From Rhynchopus sp. YZ270_cl-10 (lineage: Eukaryota; Euglenozoa; Diplonemea; Diplonemida; Diplonemidae): a stretch of 64,000 nucleotides of DNA. Positions 29,255 through 38,510 of the stretch are shown here, one piece after another. The translations under genes were made by a program, and so were the position numbers. The notes below the pieces were generated by a model, which was not told the DNA's origin, ran no database searches, and saw only the letters and a list, made by a program, of their open reading frames with translations. The stretch spans positions 1,550,001 to 1,614,000 of the forward strand of contig OZ037851.1 in assembly GCA_964035575.1 (NCBI GenBank), read 5' to 3'. Within the stretch, counting starts at the first letter, position 1. Every line of letters begins with the position of its first letter.

Positions 29255-30291
29255 CAGGGTTTCCGCGTAGGCTTTTGGTCCCCCCGCCCGGGGGGACCAA
29301 ATTTTGAAAATTGAGGTGATCCAGTCTCACGCTTTTTCACACATTTTCACTTGGTTTCACACATTTTCACACATTTTCACATGGTTTCACACATTTTCAC
29401 CTTGGTTTCACACGTTTTCACTTATTTTCACATGTTTTCACGGTGTGAAAAAGTGTGTACGAAAGTGAAAAAAAAAACTGCTTCACGCACTCTGAGTGGA
29501 TTCCTCCAGAAAAAAAACTTGGTATTTTCACATGGTTTCACACATTTTCACTTGGTTTCACATGTTTTCACATGGTTTCACATATTTTCACTTGGTTTCA
29601 CATGTTTTCGCTTGGTTTCACACATTTTCACTTGATTTCACACATTTTCACCTTGGTTTCACACGTTTTCACTTATTTTCACATGTTTTCACGGTGTGAA
29701 AAAGTGTGGAAAAGTGTGCGCTGGATCACCTCAAAAATCGCAAAAAAAAAAAAAAAAAAAGGAGAAAATGCAGCATGAGGCACACTGGGTAGTACGGTGC
29801 GACGCACGGTTTCATATGCACCTGTGACCCCATCGTGAGCAGCAATCGGTTCGATTAGTCCAAAGAAGACAGAAAAAGGAGGAGAAAAAAAAGGACGTAG
29901 CGTACCGTGCGCCTGCGGCGCTGAATTGTTTCTCACCAGTGCACACAATCAAATGGAGTCCCAAGGTTTTGCGTGACTCCTCAAATTGTCTGCACCTACC
30001 CAACAAACACCATCACCGTCTCAGCTTCCTTCACGAGCCGTTCAGCCTTCACCACCTTCACAAGCCAAAGAAAATAGGGCAAAAGTAGCGTACCGTGCGC
30101 CTGCGGCGCTCTTGCTGTCTTCATTAAAACAAAAGCACGTTGGCAAAACTTCGAATCATGACAATTTTTTTCGCCTGCGGCGCCCACCTCCCTCCCCTCT
30201 CCTTCCTGTGGTTGCAGGGAGTCGCGCGCGCGACGGCTCGGAGAAAGCGGGGGGACCAAATTTTGAGACCAAAAACCAAGCGGAAGCCCTG
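29255..30291. mobile_element. Non-autonomous hAT-like DNA element
   Basis: The ends are imperfect inverted repeats of about 30 nt: the left starts CAGGGTTTCCGC and includes TTTTGGTC, the right ends GCGGAAGCCCTG. The 8 nt outside are TTCTTAAA (29247-29254) and TTATTAAA (30292-30299), a 7/8 match, as expected for a hAT-type 8-bp target duplication. No transposase is inside. The interior holds the TTTTCACA minisatellite, a CGTACCGTGCGCCTGCGGCG motif repeated at about 29898 and 30088, and a GGTCCCCCCG palindrome. Confidence 0.6.
29316..29735. repeat. TTTTCACA(C/T) minisatellite bounded by inverted GAGGTGATCCAG
   Basis: Roughly 400 nt of head-to-tail 17- to 18-nt units of the type TTTCACACATTTTCACTTGG. 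It opens with GAGGTGATCCAG and closes with its reverse complement CTGGATCACCTC. The last 130 nt of each half are near-duplicates, both ending CACGGTGTGAAAAAGTGTG. Units are contiguous, with no unique spacers. Confidence 0.85.
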
Positions 30292-30299
30292 TTATTAAA

Positions 30300-31178
30300 C
30301 TCAACAAAAAAAAAAAAAAAAACCTCATAGCACTCCGCCGAAGCAGAGAGCCCGAAAAAAGCAAAAAATTTAAAAAAACAAAAATGAGGGGTTAAAAAAA
30401 GTGCTTCTTTTGCTGAAGCCAATGGTGGTATTGGATACTGTACAAGCTGCTCTCTTTTCCAACATTTTTTTTTTTTGCCAAAAAGAAAACGATTATTGCG
30501 TGGTGCAGAACAGCAGAATGGTAGAGGAGGGGTGTGGGTGGGTATTAGTTCCACCAATGGGTCAGAACTCTAACACAAAAGGGCACACTCATTCGCCAAT
30601 GTATGACTATCTTTTTTCTTTTCTTTTCTTTTCTTGCGCTGGTGTGTCCCTCTGGGGCCCCTCCCTCCCGAGAAAAACCGCCTAACGGTTTTCTGACGAA
30701 AAAAAAGCATAGCTCCGTTCTTTTTGAAAAAGAAAAATTATATTGATTCCCCGAGCTGTGGAATGAGGTTTCTTGTTAAAAAACCGTTCCTTTGCAATTC
30801 CCTTTGGTCTCGGGCTTCGTGTTTTGAGAGCACGAAAGCTCTCGTACTCCCGATGCGTCCTCTGGTACCTCAAGTTGAGTGCTTCAGTGGAGGAACGCAA
30901 ACTGAGATGGAGATGCCCCCCCATCAGCACCTTTTGGACCCACCCAAGTAGGTTGGGTGCTCGTGAGATACGTAAAAATATCCTGCAAAGTGCTCCTCAC
31001 GGAGGGGGTAGGGGGTATCAATGGTTTCCAGACCGCTGAAAAATACCACCCGACTCTCCTGGAGGGGAGGTAATGTAGACAGCGTACCATTTGAAAACAC
31101 ATACAGAAACATCAAAAAAATAAATAAATGAATCCAACACAGCTAAAGAGGACCCCTGGAGGAGGGAAGCCAAACCCA
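30300..31178. other. AT-rich spacer
   Basis: No gene recognised. There are poly-A/T runs, a short TTTTC microsatellite (about 30610-30635) and small palindromes. CAACACAG at about 31135-31141 is a likely acceptor for the following surface gene. Confidence 0.45.
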
Positions 31179-34100
31179 ATGCGCGCCGTTGTGTTGCTTG
31201 CTGTCGCCTCTCTGTCGCTTGCCGAGGAAGCCCTCCCGACTCTACCACCCACGCCAGCACCTGCCACACAGGCACCACCAACAAACGTACCAATTTCTGC
31301 GTGTTTGGAATCATCATCACCGCTGTCTACTTCGTTCGCCGTGCAACGATACACAACATACCTGAAGTGCTGGACGTTTCAGTGCACAGGAGACGTGCAC
31401 ATCACATTCCTGAACGTGACATTGCCCGGGAAACTGTCTCTCGTCAACAGCAACGGCTACGAGCTCACGTCACTCACAGGGACACATGACAACTACACGG
31501 GTTCGTATCCTGCAAACGGTGACATGCTGATTGTGTTCGAGGTGACCTCTGATAGGAACCCTCTTGCGGTTAACTTCACAGTTGAATGGGAGTGCGAGGA
31601 GGGGACACCTGTCCCGCCTGCAGTGGGGTACAACTCAGCTGAGTACTTGACACTGCCACCTGTTGGGACGTACGAGAGGCTGTTTTCAGCACTAACTACT
31701 CACAAATGGACGATTCCTTGCACAGGAACAATCGACATTGAAGTGCGTTTGGGTACTCTTGCGCTGTTTTCAAGGGTCGGATTGAACAGCAGCAACACCA
31801 CTGTGTTCTCACTCTCCAGTGACTTCGGGGAACCGGTCAGAGGCAATTACTCAGTTGACGGCTACTTCTTTGTTGAACTGCAGAATAACGTAAACAATAC
31901 CTTTGACGACTTCTTCTTCTTCTCTTGGAGTTGTAACGGTGTCAGCCCACCGCTCCCGACTCTACCACCCACGCCAGCACCTGCCACACAGGCACCACCA
32001 ACAAATGTACCAATTTCTGCGTGTTTGGAATCATCATCACCGCTGTTTACTTCGTTCGCCGTGCAACGATACACAACATACCTGAAGTGCTGGACGTTTC
32101 AGTGCACAGGAGACGTGCACATCACATTCCTGAACGTGACATTGCCCGGGAAACTGTCTCTCGTCAACAGCAACGGCTACGAGCTCACGTCACTCACAGG
32201 GACACACGACAACTACACGGGTTCGTATCCTGCAAATGGTGACATGCTGATTGTGTACGAGGTGACCTCTGATAGGAACCCTCTTGCGGTTAACTTCACA
32301 GTTGAATGGGAGTGCGAGGAGGGGACACCTGTCCCGCCTGCAGTGGGGTACAACTCAGCTGAGTACTTGACACTGCCACCTGTTGGGACGTACGAGAGGC
32401 TGTTTTCAGCACTAACTACTCACAAATGGACGATTCCTTGCACAGGCACAATCGACATTGAAGTGCATTTGGGTAATGTTTTGCCGTCGTTCGCATCATA
32501 CGGCGGCATATCTGTGTATCCGTCTGCGGTCACCGGAGGCACCGTATTAGTTGACGGCTACTTCATTGTTGAAGTGCAAGCTGAAAATTATTCGACCCCA
32601 TATGTTGAAATACCTGCAGAGCAAATCTTCAAGAACAATACCTTAGACAACTTCTTCTTCTTCTCTTGGAGTTGTAACGGTGTCAGCCCACCGCTCCCGA
32701 CTCTACCACCCACGCCAGCACCTGCCACACAGGCACCACCAACAAATGTACCAATTTCTGCGTGTTTGGAATCATCATCACCGCTGTCTACTTCGTTCGC
32801 CGTGCAACGATACACAACATACCTGAAGTGCTGGACGTTTCAGTGCACAGGAGACGTGCACATCACATTCCTGAACGTGACATTGCCCGGGAAACTGTCT
32901 CTCGTCAACAGCAACGGCTACGAGCTCACGTCACTCACAGGGACACATGACAACTACACGGGTTCGTATCCTGCAAATGGTGATATGCTGATTGTGTTCG
33001 AGGTGACCTCTGATAGGAACCCTCTTGCGGTTAACTTCACAGTTGAATGGGAGTGCGAGGAGGGGACACCTGTCCCGCCTGCAGTGGGGTACAACTCAGC
33101 TGAGTACTTGACACTGCCACCTGTTGGGACGTACGAGAGGCTGTTTTCAATGGCTCCTCACAAATGGATGATTCCTTGCACAGGCACAATCGACATTGAA
33201 GTGCGTTTGGGGTCTGTTTTTTCGTTTTCGTGGTTCGTATTATTGAACAGCAACACAACTGTGTTTACACAATACGGGGGCATGGCCAGAGGCAATTACT
33301 CAGTTGACGGCTACTTCTTTGTTGAACTGCACAACGTCCACAACTGGATCTTAGACAACTTCTTCTTCTTCTCTTGGAGTTGTAATGAGACAAATAATTC
33401 CCACGAGCAGACAGGCCTGCCTGCCGACACTACTGTTGCACCACTGACACCTGCACCTGCCACAGCACTTCCCACGGCAACAGCGACAGGCCTGCCTGCC
33501 GACACTACTGTTACACCGCCGACACTTGCACCTGCCACAGCACTTCCGGCAACAGTGACAGGCCTGCCTGCCGACACTACTGTTGCACCACTGACACCTG
33601 CACCTGCCGCAGCACTTCCCACGGCAACAGTGACAGGCCTGCCTGCCGACACTACTGTTGCACCTCCGACACCTCCTTCTGTGATCCCCTTGTGCACAAC
33701 TGACAAAGACTGTCGCAGTGGGAGGCTTGACCCGAAGGCAACGTGCAATGCTGGGATGTGTGTGTGCCACTCTCAGGGCTACACGCACCCACCTGGTGTC
33801 CCTCTGTGCCTGCTTGCAGACGACGTGACAGTGCCGATGGCGTTTGCTGTGGAGTACGAGGCAGAGACGCGTGGGTTGTGGGGTGCTGCGACGGCTGAGA
33901 GGGAGCACTTTGAGGATGTGATGCACGAGGCGCTGGGGACAGTGACAGACATGAATGTTGTGACCTCGGAGGACGGTGTCCTGGTGGTGGGCATGGTACG
34001 TGCAAACACAGCAAAGCTGGCAGATGTGATTTCTGGCAAGGTGAACCTTACTCACGCTCTCGGCTCTGAAGGTGTCTCTGTGAGCCATGGTGTGACATGT

Positions 34101-34436
34101 GCAAGCACAGCTGCGTCGTACACGGTGGAGCACAACGGAGCCTGCAACGCAGTGGCGTGCGACAACAGCACCACCCTAACACTGCAGAACGGGGAGTACA
34201 TCTGCGAGAGCAAGACCGTACCACAGCCTGATGACGGCTCGAGTGGCAGCAACGTGGCGCTCTACGTTGGCATCGGTGTCGGTGTGCTTGGGATTGTTGC
34301 AGGCGTTGCTGTGGCGTGTTACTTTAGAACTAAACACAGCCACACCCAAACGGTAGACTCCTCGCTGACAAAGAGCGCACTGGTAAATGACTTCAATGAG
34401 GCTGAGCTGTCCCACCACGTTGAGACGCTGGAGTAG
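31179..34436 (+). CDS. Large type I surface protein with three near-identical repeats
   Basis: A 1085-residue predicted membrane protein. The ATG at 31179 was preferred over 31128 because it starts a clear signal peptide (MRAVVLLAVASLSLAEE) and lies after CACAG. The ectodomain has three repeats of about 240 residues (DNA 31233-31952, 31953-32693, 32694-33387). Each has a Pro/Thr linker (LPTLPPTPAPATQAPP) and two beta-rich, Cys-paired CUB-like segments ending FFFFSWSCN. Repeats are almost identical except for one window near the end of each (about 31753-31905, 32473-32635, 33211-33355). A Thr/Pro stalk follows, with four copies of TGLPADTTV..P. Next come a small Cys-rich motif (CTTDKDC...CNAGMCVCH), a SEA-like region by appearance only, a membrane helix (NVALYVGIGVGVLGIVAGVA) and a 35-residue tail. 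Many N-glycosylation sites. Function unknown. Confidence 0.82.
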   Translation: MRAVVLLAVASLSLAEEALPTLPPTPAPATQAPPTNVPISACLESSSPLSTSFAVQRYTTYLKCWTFQCTGDVHITFLNVTLPGKLSLVNSNGYELTSLTGTHDNYTGSYPANGDMLIVFEVTSDRNPLAVNFTVEWECEEGTPVPPAVGYNSAEYLTLPPVGTYERLFSALTTHKWTIPCTGTIDIEVRLGTLALFSRVGLNSSNTTVFSLSSDFGEPVRGNYSVDGYFFVELQNNVNNTFDDFFFFSWSCNGVSPPLPTLPPTPAPATQAPPTNVPISACLESSSPLFTSFAVQRYTTYLKCWTFQCTGDVHITFLNVTLPGKLSLVNSNGYELTSLTGTHDNYTGSYPANGDMLIVYEVTSDRNPLAVNFTVEWECEEGTPVPPAVGYNSAEYLTLPPVGTYERLFSALTTHKWTIPCTGTIDIEVHLGNVLPSFASYGGISVYPSAVTGGTVLVDGYFIVEVQAENYSTPYVEIPAEQIFKNNTLDNFFFFSWSCNGVSPPLPTLPPTPAPATQAPPTNVPISACLESSSPLSTSFAVQRYTTYLKCWTFQCTGDVHITFLNVTLPGKLSLVNSNGYELTSLTGTHDNYTGSYPANGDMLIVFEVTSDRNPLAVNFTVEWECEEGTPVPPAVGYNSAEYLTLPPVGTYERLFSMAPHKWMIPCTGTIDIEVRLGSVFSFSWFVLLNSNTTVFTQYGGMARGNYSVDGYFFVELHNVHNWILDNFFFFSWSCNETNNSHEQTGLPADTTVAPLTPAPATALPTATATGLPADTTVTPPTLAPATALPATVTGLPADTTVAPLTPAPAAALPTATVTGLPADTTVAPPTPPSVIPLCTTDKDCRSGRLDPKATCNAGMCVCHSQGYTHPPGVPLCLLADDVTVPMAFAVEYEAETRGLWGAATAEREHFEDVMHEALGTVTDMNVVTSEDGVLVVGMVRANTAKLADVISGKVNLTHALGSEGVSVSHGVTCASTAASYTVEHNGACNAVACDNSTTLTLQNGEYICESKTVPQPDDGSSGSNVALYVGIGVGVLGIVAGVAVACYFRTKHSHTQTVDSSLTKSALVNDFNEAELSHHVETLE

Positions 34437-34633
34437 AGAAGCGTGGTGGAGATTAGTCATGAGGCAAAAGTGGGGATCATACGAGACAACAGAGAGCCAC
34501 CATAAAGTGCGCACAGTACCGACCCCACACCAGTCAAGGAGAGAGCTACTTTTGAACTTAGGATACAATTACGCATAAATCTACCTAATCCCTTCCTCGA
34601 TTCTTCACCGGCAAGTGTAAAGTATTAAATTTT
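34437..34633. other. Short spacer before TIR element
   Basis: Nothing recognised. It ends with AAATTTT (34627-34633), the left flank copy of a possible 7-bp target duplication. Confidence 0.4.
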
Positions 34634-36538
34634 GGGGAAATAGTCAGATTTACCCTACCCTATTTTGAAAAAGTTCAGACTTGCCCGAAATAAGTTCAGA
34701 CTTGCCCTAAAAGTGTTTTTAGGGCAAGTCTGAACTTATTTCGGGCAAGTCTGAACTTATTTTTAGGGCAAACACTTTTTTTAGGGCAAGTCTGAACTTT
34801 TTTAGGGCAACCCTGCACTTATTTATTGGGCAAGCTGGGGGCTCTTGGGTCACAGAGCCCGGCGGTCGTCGTTTTTGCGTTTCTGTTTAGGGCACGTATG
34901 GGCTATTCGCGACGAGTCCTGGTAGTGAAATGAGCAACCTATGGTATGCAGCTTTTTTTCCATGCAACTGAATTTCCTCGTGTCCAGGACACCCCACTTT
35001 CCGAGCAAAATTAAATAATGACACAAATGGGAAGGGAAAACCCTCTGACCTTTATCATCACTCTAAAAAACTCTCAGGTACCGCACCGCAGTACCGCACC
35101 ACGATCCGAGACCCGTACAGAACAGAGACCAGAAAAAAGACTTCCGCACCCAAACGCGACTCCTCATAGAACACGACGTAGTAGTAACAAAAAAAAAATA
35201 CCGATTACTGCAGTAAGTACAAAGCCTTTGGGCGACATTGTACAGCTCCTACATCATGTACGTGATTGTCGATACAACCAAAGAAAAGCATAGTGGTGCA
35301 CCCTCGGGTGTCTGCACTACTGCAACAACTATTTCTATAGCTACAGTTTCCCCACCTCTACCTTTAACTTTTTATACGAGGATGTAATTCTCCGGGATTA
35401 CTCCGCGATTGTCGTCACAACAAAAAAGTCCAGAGGACTTGTTGGTCGCCTTACTCATTTGGATCAACGGTATGTATATGCTACTCATTACAATGTTAGC
35501 CACTTCTATTGCCAGACACCGGGGCAAATAGTAAGTGCAAGAAAACTGCTTTTTGGAAACCAGGAAAACATGATGGACACTCCACTCCACGTGCGGACAT
35601 GTTTGGCACTTCTGCATGCGTGCAGTATCCAAATGTGTCCCCGTGGGAACAAAGTGATAAAGATGTGTCCACTGTGTACAGGGAAAAAACTTTGCGCTCC
35701 CCCGGACAGTGCACAATTCAACCCCTTGTGGGTGGTCTTGTTGCCTTTTGGAACAACAACAATTTTTCCACGTTGTTGCATTTTGGCCAGGCATGCTCTT
35801 GAAAGCATGACAATTTGATTGCGTATGGACAAAGCAAATAACCAAGTATGAATTCTGAGTTGAAATGTGAGAGATGTTGTGGGAAGGGGAGTTCGCTCCT
35901 TTCAACGATGACCTCGTTGTTCTTCAATAGGCATGTCTTAACCGACCACATAAATAAAATTGTGCCGGCCTCGAAGGATTCTAAGCAAACCCGCGTGGTA
36001 GCTAAACACTGACTCTCTCTCAATTCAACAAAGAAGGAATACTTGGTAATTTGTGGAGCACCCGTGCATGAAAATTGTAAAACTTTGCGCCCCACGTTGC
36101 CCCAGAACACGGCTTCCTTTGTAACCGGTTCTGGCCCAACGTGGACTGCCTGTTCACCCTTTCCGGGTGGCTGGTGGTTTCTGGCATCAATTTTTGGGCT
36201 CCGGCTCGGTTAGGCATTTTAGGGCAATAAAACAAGTCATACCACCATACCATGGGGCCCCAAGAGTGCCCCAGCCAAAGTGGCCTGACTTGTTGCCCTA
36301 AAATAAGTTCAGACTTACCCTAAAAATAAGTTCAGACTTGCCCTAAAAAAGTTCAGACTTGCCCTAAAAAAGTTCAGACTTGCCCTAAAAAAAGTGTTTG
36401 CCCTAAAAATAAGTTCAGACTTGCCCTAAAAACACTTTTAGGGCAAGTCTGAACTTATTTTCGGGCAAGTCTGAACTTTTTCATAGGGCAAGTCTGAACT
36501 TTTTCAAAATAGGGTAGGGTAAGTCTGACTATCTCCCT
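34634..36538. mobile_element. 1.9-kb DNA element with long, internally repeated inverted ends
   Basis: The left end GGGGAAATAGTCAGATTTACC and the right end (reverse complement AGGGAGATAGTCAGACTTACC) match over about 55 nt, both running into CTACCCTATTTTGAAAAAGTTC. Inside each end the motif AAGTTCAGACTTGCCCTAAA recurs several times in both orientations (34665-34830 and 36290-36500), so each end can also fold on itself. AAATTTT flanks both ends (34627-34633, 36539-36545), a possible 7-bp target duplication, though weakly informative because it is AT-rich. The 1.4-kb interior has no transposase I can recognise; a 177-codon minus-strand ORF (35372-35905) has no known motif. Superfamily undetermined. 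Confidence 0.75.
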
Positions 36539-36545
36539 AAATTTT

Positions 36546-38510
36546 GTTTTGTTGCACTACAATGTGTGCTTTTGCATCTAACGTGCTTATTTTTTTGTAG
36601 GTTGTTCACTGTGCACGTACCCAAAGAAAATCAAATATACAAATCAAACCTCTTCAATGAGTGTGCACGTGAACTTCATTTTCTTTTTTGTGTTTGAAAG
36701 ATAGACTTTTATTGTAGCACGTTGCTACCCATCCCTTTCACCCCCAGACTCTCAAGTGAAGACTAAAATGACACATAGGTTTTTATTAGGATTGTCTGTT
36801 TTGTTTAGGAATGGGAACCGAAAACCAACCAGGCGGTTGGATGAGTGCAACTAATTGTCTATTTTGCCACTGCAGTCGCGGTTTTGTAAAGTTACTAAAC
36901 GGAGACAAACCATTATTTTTAGCACGTTTCAACTACTCTTTTATAGATGAACATCGTGAATGTAAAAAAATAAGAAAAGAGAAAAAATACCCCCCTTGCG
37001 TGTGTCACAGTGGGTGTGCCACTGTCACAAAGAGGAGTTTTTTTTTTTCCCCCCGGGTAGTTTTTTGGTGGAAAATTCAGTGCATGTTTTTCACCTTTTT
37101 GCTTTTTATTTTATTTTCGCCCCGCCCCCATCCCTCCCAACCCATGTTTATGTTTCTCTCAATATTTTAAACCTTGCTCCTACTGTTGAGTTTGCTGGCG
37201 CAGGGTTTTGTCGAGGTGGTCTAGGAGCAGGCAGCTCGAAACCACGGAAACGAGAGTCAGCCCAGAACCTGCATTTATATGGCTAATGCTACATTTAATA
37301 CCAGGAGAGGTAAAATGTACTGGCTGTATCCTTCTCCTTTTTTGTGCTGTCAGCCCATATAATCCGTACCAACGAGGGTAATGCTATTTTTAAGAGGTAA
37401 AATTTACTGGCTGTAACATCACGGACTTTTATTAATGGGTACATGAAATCAAAAAACGAGTCACGTCACTATCAGAAACAAACAATCCACATAAAGCAGT
37501 GATGTATATAGGTATCTGTATGTATGATTCTTAGGGCTGAAACAGGGTTAATGTCAGAAACCCATCTACAGAAGTTTCAACTTGGACATGAAATATTTCC
37601 TTTTCTTTTCACGTTTTGCAAAACATACATCGTAAAAAGTTGGGAACATTTTTGTAATGGATCGACCAGTTCATCCCTCACCTGCAGCAGTCCTTCCACT
37701 TCTTCCCCCTGTTTTGTAACCTAAAAATAAGTCTGAGCTCTAGGGAGCTCAGACTTCTTTTTCCTCCTCGGTTATACATCAATGAGGTGTTAGCTTCCCC
37801 CCGCCTCTGTTGCCAGCAGCATCTTGACGTCCATGAGGTCCTGGGGTCACTGCCCTCTGTCATGACTTGGATGTCAACGACAAACCGTTGGACGAGTGTT
37901 CAGCAAATTATTTCTCCCTCGCGCTTGCTGCGCCTTGACCCACCTGTTAGCAGTGTGTTCGGCTTCACTGATGAACAGATCCATCAGATCGCTGGATTGC
38001 CCCTTCTCAGGCGACCCTTCCTCCACTTCACATAAGCATCCCATTTCTCTTGCGTCACTGTGAAGTCGATGACAAATGACACCGCTTTGGTGAAGGTCAA
38101 GGACAACTTCGTCTGCATCACGGGGAGATAGGTACGCGTACATCGAATGAGTATTTCATTGAAGTCATTTTTGGTTGTATTGTACTGTACAGCTTCACTT
38201 GTTATCTTGATCCCTATACCGAATCCCTGTAAAAATACGGAAATGTAAAAAAAATATTGGGGGGAAACCCTGTCATATGAATGGAGCGATCTAGAACTGC
38301 AACCATATTTTTTGTGGAAAAATGTGTGACACTGTGAACTGGCCTGTACGGTGTCACACGTTACACAAGCTGTGGACACATAGCCGTGTGGTCAAGTCGT
38401 TGAAGCTTCATAACTATCCTGCCTTCCCTTCCCTCTCCAAGCCTCCCCACTTTAACGCTGAGTTCACCCTCCACTTCCAGTACACAACAATCCTGAGGGG
38501 GGTCTTTTCA
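36546..38510. other. AT-rich spacer with possible minus-strand exon
   Basis: Mostly A/T-rich. A small foldback AAGTCTGAGCTC...GAGCTCAGACTT lies at about 37730-37763. A compositional island at about 37680-38231 looks exonic on the minus strand and is listed separately. CCACTTCCAG (to 38480) is the acceptor for the next gene. Confidence 0.45.
37984..38231 (-). pseudogene. Possible coding island or gene remnant on minus strand
   Basis: Read on the minus strand, TATTTTTACAG is followed by an open stretch starting GFGIGIKITSEAVQ and containing FTKAVSFVIDFTVTQEKW and DAYVKWRKGRLRRGNP. This is amino-acid usage more protein-like than the surrounding AT-rich DNA. The frame then closes. A second minus-strand frame overlapping it (DLMDLFISEAEHTANRW) continues towards 37874, where AACAG/GTGGGT could be a junction. 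I do not recognise the family. It could be part of a spliced gene, a degraded gene, or chance. It is the only minus-strand coding candidate in the window. Confidence 0.25.

Noticed and set aside
29339-29700. Regular repeat array that might suggest a CRISPR-like locus
   Set aside because: Units are contiguous with no unique spacers, and the genome is eukaryotic; it is a minisatellite.
35372-35905. A 177-codon minus-strand ORF inside the 34634-36538 element, considered as a transposase
   Set aside because: No catalytic triad spacing, zinc-binding pattern or family motif could be seen.
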